64,000 nt of DNA from Sphingobacterium litopenaei (GTDB taxonomy: Bacteria; Bacteroidota; Bacteroidia; Sphingobacteriales; Sphingobacteriaceae), in assembly GCF_014692495.1 (NCBI RefSeq), contig NZ_JACOIJ010000011.1:42336-106335 (forward strand), written 5' to 3'. The notes beneath the pieces are model-generated. The model did not search any database, was not told the origin of the DNA, and worked only from the letters and a program-made list of their open reading frames with translations. The position numbers and the translations under genes are program-made. This document shows positions 56,534 through 64,000 of the stretch, in pieces (the stretch's first letter is position 1; the number at the start of each line of letters is the position of its first letter).

Positions 56534-57481
56534 ATGCCAGTAAAGATACCCGATAATTTGCCAGCGATAGAACTGTTAAAACGTGAGAATATTTTTGTCA
56601 TGAGTAGTTTGCGCGCCAACGAACAAGATATTAGACCGTTGCGCTTACTTGTGTTGAATCTGATGCCTCTTAAAATTTCAACAGAAACAGATTTTATACG
56701 TTTGCTGTCAAATAATCCTTTGCAGGTAGAAATGGAATTCTTGCGTTTAGAAACGCATGTTTCCAAAAATACACCTCAAGAACATTTGGAAATGTTCTAT
56801 AAAAACTTTGATGAAGTTTCCGAACAGTTTTATGATGGTTTGATAGTAACGGGAGCTCCAGTAGAAATGCTTCCTTTTGAAGAAGTTAATTACTGGAATG
56901 AGCTAGTCAAAATTTTTGATTGGGCGCGTACGCATGTCACATCATCCTTATATATTTGTTGGGCTTCTCAAGCTGCATTGTATCACTTCTATGGTGTAGA
57001 AAAAGTGCCATTGGAAAATAAATTGTTTGGCGTATTTCAACATGCTGCTTCTGATAAAAAACATCCATTATTCAGAGGATTTGACGATGAATTCTATATT
57101 CCACATAGCCGACACACGACGATCGAGCGTGATGACGTATTGTCAAAAGCAGGACTACGTATTCTTTCTGAATCTCCAGAAGCAGGTATTGCTATATTGA
57201 GTTCAAGAGGTGGACGTGAGTTTTATTTGACAGGTCATTCGGAATACAATCCTTATACTTTGCATGAGGAATATGTTCGCGATGTGGAAAAAGGTGCGGA
57301 TATTAAACTTCCTCACAACTATTACAGAAATAATGATCCTTCGCAAGAGCCCGTGGTACGTTGGACCAGTCACGCAAATTTACTATTCAACAATTGGTTG
57401 AACTATTATGTTTATCAAGAAACACCTTTTGATTTACGTGATCTTCCGAAAATGGGAGATATTCAAGATCAAAGTGAATAG
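56534..57481 (+). CDS. metA: Homoserine O-acetyltransferase of the MetA family
   Basis: A 315-residue MetA-family acyltransferase, first step of methionine synthesis from homoserine. Catalytic Cys142 is in LYICWASQAALYHFYG; His235 and Glu237 are in LTGHSEYN. Residue 111 is Glu (TGAPVEMLPF). In this family Glu111 is linked to acetyl-CoA use and Gly111 to succinyl-CoA. So the enzyme is predicted to make O-acetylhomoserine although the family is named succinyltransferase. Cytoplasmic and monocistronic. No riboswitch is visible in the 214 bp upstream. Confidence 0.94.
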   Translation: MPVKIPDNLPAIELLKRENIFVMSSLRANEQDIRPLRLLVLNLMPLKISTETDFIRLLSNNPLQVEMEFLRLETHVSKNTPQEHLEMFYKNFDEVSEQFYDGLIVTGAPVEMLPFEEVNYWNELVKIFDWARTHVTSSLYICWASQAALYHFYGVEKVPLENKLFGVFQHAASDKKHPLFRGFDDEFYIPHSRHTTIERDDVLSKAGLRILSESPEAGIAILSSRGGREFYLTGHSEYNPYTLHEEYVRDVEKGADIKLPHNYYRNNDPSQEPVVRWTSHANLLFNNWLNYYVYQETPFDLRDLPKMGDIQDQSE

Positions 57482-57500
57482 CTTATGTGAAAATAAAAGT

Positions 57501-57531
57501 AAAAAGGCATTGATTTATTCAATGCCTTTTT
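57501..57531. terminator. Bidirectional terminator of metA and the carotenoid operon
   Basis: Perfect 13-bp stem AAAAAGGCATTGA/TCAATGCCTTTTT with loop TTTAT. It serves metA on the plus strand and, 58 bp after idi, the minus-strand carotenoid operon. Confidence 0.9.
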
Positions 57532-57588
57532 AATTTTATTTTCTATACTTTTGGAATTCACAAATTTCTGACATTGTCTGTTTTATTT

Positions 57589-58128
57589 TTAGTCGATATC
57601 TATGGTCTGTAACATATGATCTTTCACACGGTGCCATACATCTTTGAACCAATAAGTGAATTGTTCGGGATGTTTGTTCATCCAACTTTCCAGTTTTTCT
57701 GTATTGATCCATTTATAGGCTTGTACTTCTTCTGGATTTGGATGTGGTTCTGAGTTGCTTATTCCAAAAAGCACTACATCAAGTTCATGTTCGATTAGGT
57801 TATTTTCTACTTTGGCATGGTAGATAAACGTAAATAGTTCTTCCAAATTTGCAGACATATTCATCTCATAAGCCAATCTATCCTTTGCGGCATCCAATGT
57901 GTTTTCATTGATTTGTTGATGTGAACAGCAAGTATTTGTCCACAGGTTAGCTCCATGATACTTACCAGTAGCACGCTGTTGTAATAGAAGTTCGCCTTTT
58001 TCATTGAAGATGAATATGGAGAAGGCACGATGTAAAGCACCTTTAATGTGTGCTTCATATTTGTCCATGGTCCCTAGAACTTTATTTTGTGTGTCGACTA
58101 AGACGACATGATTTCTTTCTTTACCCAT
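57589..58128 (-). CDS. idi: Isopentenyl-diphosphate delta-isomerase (type 1)
   Basis: A 179-residue Nudix-fold enzyme converting isopentenyl diphosphate to dimethylallyl diphosphate. The active-site Cys is in TNTCCSHQQ, and catalytic Glu is in EHELDVVLFG (near 117). The opening VVLVDTQNKVLGTMDKYEAH is typical. It is the last gene of the carotenoid operon and overlaps the cyclase gene by 8 bp. It supplies prenyl precursors for the pathway. Confidence 0.95.
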   Translation of the reverse strand: MGKERNHVVLVDTQNKVLGTMDKYEAHIKGALHRAFSIFIFNEKGELLLQQRATGKYHGANLWTNTCCSHQQINENTLDAAKDRLAYEMNMSANLEELFTFIYHAKVENNLIEHELDVVLFGISNSEPHPNPEEVQAYKWINTEKLESWMNKHPEQFTYWFKDVWHRVKDHMLQTIDID

Positions 58129-58831
58129 AAGATTTCACTTTTACTTGTGTGCGCGCAGCGAACTTTTTGAAGAAAAATAAATTCCAAAGAATCATTACAT
58201 ATCCGTAGACTGCATCTTCAATAGGAATTGTTCCTATTCGGATATTAAGGAATTCCTCTGAATTGTAATTTACAATTGGTGACTCTAACCCTGTACCCGT
58301 TAATACACCATTTACGGGCAAGAATCCTGCCATCAAAATAAAATAAATTAAAGAAGCTTCTCCAATCCATTCCGTTTTGTTGATGAAATGTAAATAAACC
58401 ATGGTAGCAATTGTGGCTATGGCTGTCACTAAGGTGTATGTACGGTCGTGAAATTTTAATGCCACAACAGCGCTAACTATTACTGTGATGAAAACAATAA
58501 TATTATTAAAACCATTTGCCCAGTCTAAATTGAAAAACTTGGTAAGGCAATAATAGGTGAATACGCAGCTGAAGGGAATACAGATAAAAAATAAACATTC
58601 TTCCAAGGGAAGATTAAAAAGATCAATTCCCAGCGTATATGTCTTGTTAAACCACCATACACCATGTGCTGTGAACCACACGTCCCACAATATAAACGGA
58701 ATGGCAACAAGGACACTTGCCATTAAAAATGGTTTGAAATAACGGTCAAATCTGATTCTTTGGTCAAACGAAAAAACGAAACAGATAATAATCGTCAAGA
58801 AGTTAATTAATATATATGTATAGGCTATCAT
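58121..58831 (-). CDS. Lycopene cyclase (CrtYcd type, single polypeptide)
   Basis: A 236-residue membrane protein with seven predicted helices. It contains two copies of the lycopene cyclase domain: the first has DLFNLPLEECLFFICIPF (PLEE motif), and the second has GTIPIEDAVYGYVMILW (PIED). This matches the CrtYc-CrtYd fused type that makes beta-carotene from lycopene. It overlaps crtZ by 4 bp (ATGA) and idi by 8 bp. Localised in the cytoplasmic membrane. Confidence 0.92.
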   Translation of the reverse strand: MIAYTYILINFLTIIICFVFSFDQRIRFDRYFKPFLMASVLVAIPFILWDVWFTAHGVWWFNKTYTLGIDLFNLPLEECLFFICIPFSCVFTYYCLTKFFNLDWANGFNNIIVFITVIVSAVVALKFHDRTYTLVTAIATIATMVYLHFINKTEWIGEASLIYFILMAGFLPVNGVLTGTGLESPIVNYNSEEFLNIRIGTIPIEDAVYGYVMILWNLFFFKKFAARTQVKVKSYG

Positions 58832-59280
58832 GAATTTTTAAAGTAGATTTTAAAGTACTTAATCGGCACAAATAAAAAACCAAAACACTCTCCATCTTCT
58901 TTTTGCACATGTTTGTGATGTTGTTTATGTGCGCGACGTATGGCTAATAGATAAGGAGAATTTGTGTCTCTTAGTATTTTAATACGTTGATGTATAAATA
59001 TATCATGTACAAAGAAATAAGCTATTCCATATAAAGTAATTCCTAATCCTAAGAAGAACGGAAATGTAAGACCATCACGACTACCGAAATAGAAAAGAAG
59101 GATAGCAGGAATGGAAAATATAAAGAAGAAATAGTCATTTTTCTCAAATGCTCCTTCGTGACTATGATCGTGGTGATCTTTATGCAATGACCACAGGAAT
59201 CCATGCATCACGTATTTGTGAATGAACCAGGTAATCGGTTCCATGAAAATAAAAGTCAGAATTACGGTCAGTATATTCAT
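58828..59280 (-). CDS. crtZ: Beta-carotene hydroxylase
   Basis: A 150-residue integral-membrane di-iron hydroxylase. The His clusters of the family are in HKYVMHGFLWSLHKDHHDHSHEG (near 22-44), HDIFIHQR (near 90) and HKQHHKH (near 116). It adds 3- and 3'-hydroxyl groups to beta-carotene, yielding zeaxanthin. The short length matches the bacterial CrtZ family. It lies 2 bp after the unknown periplasmic gene and overlaps the cyclase gene by 4 bp. Confidence 0.95.
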   Translation of the reverse strand: MNILTVILTFIFMEPITWFIHKYVMHGFLWSLHKDHHDHSHEGAFEKNDYFFFIFSIPAILLFYFGSRDGLTFPFFLGLGITLYGIAYFFVHDIFIHQRIKILRDTNSPYLLAIRRAHKQHHKHVQKEDGECFGFLFVPIKYFKIYFKNS

Positions 59281-59282
59281 TG

Positions 59283-59732
59283 TTATTTTACTTTTAATAA
59301 TTCTTTAATATCAGCTTGTAAAGCAGTTTCGCTTGTTGCTAAATAGTTGTGCATCATCTTTTTATCTGTTGCTAATTCAGCATTGTATCCTAAGAATTTT
59401 GGAATAGATAATTGTATCGCGTAGCGTATATATCGAAGTTCCACATCCCTAGAATTTTGCTGAATAGCTTTTTCTAGTAGTTTCTTTCCTGAATTGAAAG
59501 AAGATAATTTCTGAATCGGATTAATCTGATGGTTTGCTTTGATCATCGTAAATGCTCCTAAGTAACCTAATATCTTTGCGTCTGAAGGTTTGTTTTCTAA
59601 GTCTTTAATCATGAGAAAACATACTTCTTTATTAGTTGGCGCTAAGGCTAAATTCTTTCTGTAGTGCTGGAATTTATCTTCGCTAAATGCAGAAAATGAT
59701 TTTAAAAAAATAAATAAGACAATTATCTTCAT
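59283..59732 (-). CDS. Exported protein of unknown function in the carotenoid operon
   Basis: A 149-residue protein with an N-terminal signal (IIVLFIFLKSFSAFS). The mature part is mainly helical, with a TPR-like pattern: DAKILGYLGAFTMIKANHQINP, GKKLLEKAIQQNSRDVELRYIRYAIQLSIPKFLG. There are no recognised catalytic residues. It overlaps the crtB gene by 4 bp and ends 2 bp before crtZ, so it belongs to the same mRNA. I know of no carotenoid step that needs it; it may help assembly or stability of the membrane enzymes, which is inference. Confidence 0.8.
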   Translation of the reverse strand: MKIIVLFIFLKSFSAFSEDKFQHYRKNLALAPTNKEVCFLMIKDLENKPSDAKILGYLGAFTMIKANHQINPIQKLSSFNSGKKLLEKAIQQNSRDVELRYIRYAIQLSIPKFLGYNAELATDKKMMHNYLATSETALQADIKELLKVK

Positions 59733-60565
59733 ATTCTATCCATTTTCAAATTCCAGTAGGATTCCATCATTAAATACATTTTCTCCGTATTTGGAACGCT
59801 GGTACGTTTTTGTAAAATATCACCACTAGATTTTACTCTAATTTTTTTGAATAAAGACCAATAATAACGATAGGCAAGATAGACTCCAAATTTTGATGAA
59901 TTAGGTAGCATTTTAATCCCCACAAGTGCTTCTTTAAATTCGCCTTCAATTTCTTTTTCAATTATTCTTTTCGTGTCATCGTTGAAGGTAATGAAGTCTA
60001 AATTAGGAAAATAAAAACGTCCTAATGTATAATAATCGTCTTTAAGATCACGCAGGAAATTAATTTTTTGAAAAGCACTTCCCAATTTCATTGCAAAAGG
60101 CTTTAATTCTTCATATTTTTTCAAATCTCCTTCTACAAAAACGTGCAAGCACATTAAGCCAACCACCTCAGCAGAACCTAAGATATATTCATCATAGTTT
60201 GCTTTGGTGTACGTTACTTTATCCAAATCCATGGACATGCTATGTAAAAATTGATCGATTAACTTTTTATCAATGCTGTATTTGTGTACTGTCTCCTGGA
60301 AGCATTGAATAATAGGATTGATAGAAATCTTCTTTTCCAGCGCTTCATTTGTTTCGCTGATTAATTGATTTAATAATGTCGCTTGATCATATCCATGAAA
60401 GCTGTCTACTATCTCATCGGCTAAGCGCACAAATCCATAAATTGCATAAATTGCTGGACGTAATTTGTGGTCTAATGCTTTGATACCCAATGAAAATGAG
60501 GTGCTGTACGTTTGTGTCGTACATTTACTAATCTGGTAGGCTAGATTGTCATAAATTGTTTTCAT
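59729..60565 (-). CDS. crtB: Phytoene synthase
   Basis: A 278-residue squalene/phytoene synthase family enzyme condensing two geranylgeranyl diphosphate molecules to phytoene. The two Asp-rich metal motifs are in RLADEIVDSF (near 50) and FLRDLKDDYYTLGRFYFP (near 170-185). The opening SKCTTQTYSTSFSLGIKAL is typical. It lies 11 bp after crtI and overlaps the next gene by 4 bp. Confidence 0.96.
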   Translation of the reverse strand: MKTIYDNLAYQISKCTTQTYSTSFSLGIKALDHKLRPAIYAIYGFVRLADEIVDSFHGYDQATLLNQLISETNEALEKKISINPIIQCFQETVHKYSIDKKLIDQFLHSMSMDLDKVTYTKANYDEYILGSAEVVGLMCLHVFVEGDLKKYEELKPFAMKLGSAFQKINFLRDLKDDYYTLGRFYFPNLDFITFNDDTKRIIEKEIEGEFKEALVGIKMLPNSSKFGVYLAYRYYWSLFKKIRVKSSGDILQKRTSVPNTEKMYLMMESYWNLKMDRI

Positions 60566-60576
60566 AGCTTAGCTTA

Positions 60577-62052
60577 TTAAATTTCGTTTGCAACTATTTT
60601 TCCTGATATAATTGACGGAGGTACCCCAGGTCCAGGTACAGTCAACTGACCCGTATAATGTAAGTTTTTTAATTTCTTATTTCGGATAGCTGGTTTGAAG
60701 ATAGCTGTTTGCTTTAGCGTGTTGGCTAACCCGTAAGCATTTCCTCCGTAGGCATTGTAATCTTCTTTGAAATTGTTGACACAATAACTCTTTTTGTAAA
60801 TTATGCGGCTCTCTAAATTAGAAGTTCCAGTATGCTTCTCTATGCGGGCAAGCATCTCTTTAAAGTACTTGTCTCTCATTTCTTCATTGTCCTCAATATC
60901 GTTTGCTACAGGAAGCAACAAGAATAAATTTTCATCCATTTCGGGAGCAACTGAGGGATCAGTTTTTGATGGACAGCAGACATAGAACAAAGGTTTTTCA
61001 GGCCATTTTTTGTGTACATAGATATCATCAATATGATTATCTAGTTCATGCTCAAAAAATAATGTATGATGTTTTAGATTTTCAATTTTTCCTTTTACAC
61101 CTAAATAAAAAATTAAACATGAAGGGGCAAAGGTTCTAGTATTCCAATATTTATCATCGTAATTTCTTCTATCTATAGGTAAAAGTTTTTCAGTGTGGTG
61201 GTAATCGATTGAACTTATTACTTCGTCAAAAAGGAGTTCTTCGCCATTTACCTGAATAGCTTGTGCCTGATTCCCTACAGTTTTTATTGAATTTATTTCA
61301 GATTCAAAATGAAACTTAACACCAAGATTCTCGGCTACCTTTTGCATTGCTTTAATAACCTCGTAAAATCCGCCCATAGGATACCAAGTTCCCAATGCAT
61401 AGCCACCATAATTCATCAAACTATATAAGGCAGGAATATTGGATGGTGCAGCTCCCAAGAAAATAACTGGAAACTCCATTATCATTTTAATTTTAGGATC
61501 ATGAAAGAATTTAGCTACGTAGTCGTCAAAATTGCTAAGCAAGTCCAGTTTTGTCGCATTTTTAAGAATTTGTAATGAAGCAAATTCAGTCCAGCTGTGG
61601 CAGGGTTTATGGATAAATTGTTTCATGCCCACTTCATACTTATGCTTTGCCGCTAACATAAATGTATCCAACTTTTGGGCAGCACCTCCCTCAAAACTTT
61701 CAAACAAGATTTTTAGATCCTCATATTTTTCGGGAATTTGAACTTTATCTTTTTCGAAGATAATTTCAAATTGAGGATGTAAGGATTTTAATTCGTAAAA
61801 ATCGGAAGTTCTATATCCAAAATCTTTAAAAAAATCTTCGAACACATCAGGCATCCAATACCAACTTGGTCCCATATCAAAGGTAAAACCATTTGACGTG
61901 GTAAATTGACGTGCTCTTCCTCCAGCTATGGCATGTTTTTCAAAAACTTGAACTTCATATCCTTTTTTTGCTGCATAACATGCTGCAGAAAGACCTGAAA
62001 ATCCTGCTCCTAGAATTGCTACTTTTTTATGATTTTGTTTTGAGGTGATCAT
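60577..62052 (-). CDS. crtI: Phytoene desaturase
   Basis: A 491-residue FAD-dependent desaturase. The N-terminal dinucleotide fold is VAILGAGFSGLSAACYAAKKGYEVQVFEK, and the C-terminal bacterial-type phytoene dehydrogenase signature (GQLTVPGPGVPPSIISGKI) is present. MGGFYEVIKAMQKVAE is near the middle. It converts phytoene to lycopene. It is the first gene of the operon crtI-crtB-unknown-crtZ-cyclase-idi. The 131 bp upstream contains an ATAATTGTA element that is also present (inverted) before marR. Confidence 0.96.
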   Translation of the reverse strand: MITSKQNHKKVAILGAGFSGLSAACYAAKKGYEVQVFEKHAIAGGRARQFTTSNGFTFDMGPSWYWMPDVFEDFFKDFGYRTSDFYELKSLHPQFEIIFEKDKVQIPEKYEDLKILFESFEGGAAQKLDTFMLAAKHKYEVGMKQFIHKPCHSWTEFASLQILKNATKLDLLSNFDDYVAKFFHDPKIKMIMEFPVIFLGAAPSNIPALYSLMNYGGYALGTWYPMGGFYEVIKAMQKVAENLGVKFHFESEINSIKTVGNQAQAIQVNGEELLFDEVISSIDYHHTEKLLPIDRRNYDDKYWNTRTFAPSCLIFYLGVKGKIENLKHHTLFFEHELDNHIDDIYVHKKWPEKPLFYVCCPSKTDPSVAPEMDENLFLLLPVANDIEDNEEMRDKYFKEMLARIEKHTGTSNLESRIIYKKSYCVNNFKEDYNAYGGNAYGLANTLKQTAIFKPAIRNKKLKNLHYTGQLTVPGPGVPPSIISGKIVANEI

Positions 62053-62183
62053 TAGTTTTAAAATAAACCTTTTTGTTTTATAAAAGTATATAATTGTACT
62101 ATTAAAAACAAGGTGTTATATAAGATAAACCATTTTTTATTAAAATAGTTTGAATTGATTTACAATAAATTTAAAATAGTGGT

Positions 62184-62855
62184 TTAATTATGCTTATTCG
62201 CAATAGTATAGTTTTCGTACGCTAGTTTTAGCAATTCTTCCTGGCTAATATTTTGATTATAAATTTTTTGATGGAATTTGTCCATTTTGGATAGCAGACG
62301 AGCCAATTCTAATTTTTCTTTCTCGGTAAGATCTGCTGTCACTATTTTAGTTGCTTTACGGATATCATCCATTTTGTGATTTAGATAAGTTTTTCCTTCT
62401 TCGGTAATTTCTAAGATTTTACTTCGCTTATCTTTAGTAGAATCGATTTGAATCGTCCAACCACATTTTATTAAGCGATTAATGATTTGCATTCCTGTTG
62501 GCTTATCCATTTTATTGCGACGAATAAGTTCTGTTTTAGACATGGCGCCAAACGAATTTAATGTAATAAGATAAATAAATTCATCCTGCGTAGAGAATTG
62601 TGATTCGTGAATAGCAGATTTGGAGTAATTTTTTGCGTATTTATTCATATGCACTAATAAAGTGCTGATGACACTTTCCACGGAACGACCGTTTGCTTTG
62701 CCTTCCCATTCTATATTTGATGAAATGGAATCTGATTTAGTGTCAATAATCCATTGCATAAATCCGTCACCACTCAAAGGGTAGGAATCATTATGATTGG
62801 AAGTTTCAAAGGACTCCAAGAGAGTCAATACTTCTCTAAGCAAATCGTATCGCAT
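62184..62855 (-). CDS. MarR family transcriptional regulator
   Basis: A 223-residue protein, longer than usual MarR proteins (140-160). The winged-helix core spans about 75-190: DEFIYLITLNSFGAMSKTELIRRNKMDKPTGMQIINRLIKCGWTIQIDSTKDKRSKILEITEEGKTYL. The N-terminal extension of about 70 residues is unassigned. The gene is immediately upstream of crtI in the same direction. It is a likely regulator of carotenoid genes, as MarR-type CrtR is in corynebacteria; that is inference. It has its own promoter (62874-62881). Confidence 0.88.
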   Translation of the reverse strand: MRYDLLREVLTLLESFETSNHNDSYPLSGDGFMQWIIDTKSDSISSNIEWEGKANGRSVESVISTLLVHMNKYAKNYSKSAIHESQFSTQDEFIYLITLNSFGAMSKTELIRRNKMDKPTGMQIINRLIKCGWTIQIDSTKDKRSKILEITEEGKTYLNHKMDDIRKATKIVTADLTEKEKLELARLLSKMDKFHQKIYNQNISQEELLKLAYENYTIANKHN

Positions 62856-62873
62856 AACAAGGATTTAAAAATA

Positions 62874-62881
62874 CAAATATA
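62874..62881 (-). promoter_or_regulatory. -7 element of marR with a shared 9-mer in its -33 region
   Basis: On the minus strand TATATTTG (62881 down to 62874) matches TAnnTTTG, 18 nt before the marR ATG. A TTG (62907 down to 62905) lies 23 nt upstream, inside the 9-mer TACAATTAT (62903-62911). The reverse complement, ATAATTGTA, occurs at 62090-62098 upstream of crtI. This may be an autoregulatory site; the AT-rich sequence makes chance matches possible. Confidence 0.5.
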
Positions 62882-63071
62882 ATCTAATTTAGGATTTTTT
62901 TATACAATTATTGAGCCGTAAATCACATATATTAAAATTGTATGTATTTATTCTGGTATCTAACGAACCAAATACGTAGAGATAATAAACAAATACCTGT
63001 TCTTCCTAAAAACTAAACTCATTTCAATTTCAGAGGTTAGTAGCGTAAACACAATTAAAAAAATAAAAATT

Positions 63072-63599
63072 ATGGCAACTTCGAAACAACAAGAGGGAAT
63101 GAAAAATGCACACTTACATGAATTATTGGTTGACGGACTAAAAGATATGTTAGGTGCAGAAAGACAATTATTAAAAGGTTTGAAAAAAATGTCAAAAGCA
63201 GCACAAAGCGAAACATTAAAAGAAGCTTTTGATACGCATTATCAACAAACAGAAAATCAAATTGAGCGCTTGAAAGAAGTTTTCAGTAATTTGGGAATTA
63301 CAGCTCGTGGCAAAAAATGTAAAGCAATGGAAGGTCTATTAGAAGAGGCTGACGAAATTGCTGAGGAATTTGAAGATAGTCCTGAAGTGTTGGATGCCGC
63401 ATTAATTACAGCAGCACAAAAAGTAGAACATTACGAAATTGCATCATACGGATGCTTAGTAACTTTTTCGGATTTGATGGGCCATTCAGAAGCTGCAGCT
63501 ATTTTAAAAGAAATTTTAGCTGAGGAAAAAGAAACAGATGAGCTATTAACCGAAATTGCAATGGGAGAAGCAAATGTATCTGCCGGTGCAGAAAAATAA
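63072..63599 (+). CDS. DUF892 ferritin-like protein (YciF type)
   Basis: A 175-residue four-helix protein of the ferritin-like DUF892 family. The helix pattern LHELLVDGLKDMLGAERQLLKGLKKM, HYQQTENQIERLKEVF and ALITAAQKVEHYEIASYG is typical, with Glu and His residues at the di-metal positions. YciF-type genes respond to osmotic or other stress. It is monocistronic with a strong terminator. The upstream region 62856-63071 has no consensus promoter. Confidence 0.92.
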   Translation: MATSKQQEGMKNAHLHELLVDGLKDMLGAERQLLKGLKKMSKAAQSETLKEAFDTHYQQTENQIERLKEVFSNLGITARGKKCKAMEGLLEEADEIAEEFEDSPEVLDAALITAAQKVEHYEIASYGCLVTFSDLMGHSEAAAILKEILAEEKETDELLTEIAMGEANVSAGAEK

Positions 63600-63682
63600 G
63601 CCGAAAAATCACCTAACAAAATAGGGAAAAAAATAGCAGTGCTTTAAAGGAGGGCACTGAAAAAGTCCCCTTTTATATTGGG

Positions 63683-63727
63683 CCAAAAAAAAAGGAGTGG
63701 AAAGTGCATTTTCTACTCCTTTTTTTG
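63683..63727 (+). terminator. Terminator after the ferritin-like gene
   Basis: Stem AAAAAAAGGAGT-GAAA/TTTC-ACTCCTTTTTTT (one mismatch pair) followed by seven T. A weaker CAGTGC/GCACTG hairpin (63638-63659) precedes it. Confidence 0.85.
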
Positions 63728-63775
63728 TATCTTAAATTAAGCTTTAAGGAAGTGTAAAGCAAACTGTGTCATTGA

Positions 63776-63822
63776 GCTCTAAATAGATATAGGTCCCCTT
63801 CGGACCTATATCTATTTAGAGC
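63776..63822. repeat. 21-bp perfect inverted repeat at the transposase stop
   Basis: Arms of 21 bp (63776-63796 and 63802-63822, containing AAATAGATATAGGTCC and its reverse complement) enclose a 5-nt loop CCTTC. The transposase TAG stop (63812-63814) lies inside the right arm, so the mRNA folds back over its own stop codon. No T-run follows. It may be a transcription shield or stability element of the IS. Confidence 0.85.
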
Positions 63823-64000
63823 CGCCGAAGGCTTTCATTCTCTCACCAAATTTAAGGTGGAGTTGTTGCATTGTCAAGCCCCAATTACGAATTGGCATAG
63901 TCCATTTTTTGCTTATGTTTTGTATTGCCAGATAAATTAACTTTAATAACGCTTGATCTGAAGTAAACGCTCCTTTTGTTTTAGTCACTTTCCTAATTTG
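63812..64000 (-). CDS. IS256-family transposase (C-terminal 62 residues)
   Basis: The last 62 codons plus stop are in frame with the window edge. QIRKVTKTKGAFTSDQALLKLIYLAI and KKWTMPIRNWGLTMQQLHLKFGERM are the conserved C-terminus of mutator-type (IS256 family) DDE transposases. The DDE catalytic residues lie outside the window. The protein ends GGSK. Whether the copy is intact cannot be told. Confidence 0.85.
   Translation of the reverse strand, partial: QIRKVTKTKGAFTSDQALLKLIYLAIQNISKKWTMPIRNWGLTMQQLHLKFGERMKAFGGSK

Larger units (their letters stand above)
63746..64000 (-). mobile_element. IS256-family insertion sequence, right-hand part (other end outside the window)
   Basis: The C-terminal transposase sequence (63812-64000) belongs to the IS256/mutator family. 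The likely terminal inverted repeat is the segment AAGGAAGTGTAAAGCAAACT (from about 63746), just outside a perfect hairpin (63776-63822). The exact boundary is uncertain by about 10 bp, because only one end is visible and the target duplication cannot be checked. Confidence 0.75.

Overview
The window looks like chromosomal DNA of a yellow-pigmented Bacteroidota, most likely Sphingobacteriaceae (Sphingobacterium or Pedobacter type). It is AT-rich, and several promoters fit the Bacteroidota sigma-A consensus (TTG, about 19 nt, TAnnTTTG). It carries a SusC/SusD locus with an ECF sigma/FecR pair, a zeaxanthin-type carotenoid operon, a HAEPLYID-family gene, and mostly weak Shine-Dalgarno sequences. 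This placement is inference from gene content.

Layout. 0-5 kb: katG (cut by the left edge), tRNA-Arg(TCT), a YceI-family gene behind a 24-bp palindrome, tRNA-Ser(TGA), and a stand-alone WYL-like protein. 5-14 kb: nhaA and a NatAB-type ABC exporter on the minus strand, then engB, a UbiA-type prenyltransferase, topA, a conserved unknown and cmk on the plus strand. 14-18.5 kb: a VOC protein, a TIM-barrel isomerase-like protein, then a run of damaged minus-strand genes: HAEPLYID with an in-frame stop, a class D beta-lactamase with a frameshift, and a DUF420-like membrane protein with two frameshifts. 18.5-21.6 kb: a Cof-type HAD phosphatase, a methyltransferase and an unknown membrane protein.

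21.6-29.1 kb is the least ordinary part. A 58-residue secreted proline-rich peptide gene precedes a TPR sensor histidine kinase and a LuxR-type response regulator. These are followed by a membrane-anchored single-HKD phospholipase-D-like protein, a VWA-like lipoprotein, a secreted thermonuclease, a DUF2752 protein and a TM2 protein. The promoter of the PLD gene carries a palindrome, TACGGGAACCCGTA. A 13/14-identical copy lies upstream of the WYL gene 21 kb away, at exactly the same distance from the -7 element. This suggests a shared regulator, possibly the adjacent response regulator.

29-33 kb holds household genes (VOC, DUF72, xerC-type recombinase, hibernation factor, GNAT, ZIP transporter). 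33-46 kb holds a GH3 beta-glucosidase and a complete cell-surface-signalling uptake locus: sigma factor, FecR anti-sigma, STN-containing SusC, SusD, DUF4843, a PKD-like lipoprotein with a one-base frameshift, and a TlpA-like thioredoxin. 46-57.5 kb holds FAS1, enolase-superfamily, esterase, desaturase, LOG, Rdx/SelW, recR, MFS and split 5'-nucleotidase genes, metA (acetyl-type Glu111), and the remnant of a haem peroxidase. 57.5-63 kb is the operon crtI-crtB-(periplasmic unknown)-crtZ-lycopene cyclase-idi with an upstream MarR regulator. The window ends with a DUF892 ferritin-like gene and the end of an IS256-family element.

No rRNA, CRISPR array, replication origin or integrated phage was seen. 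The damaged genes all carry single-base changes, mostly in short homopolymers, so either real decay or consensus indel errors could explain them.
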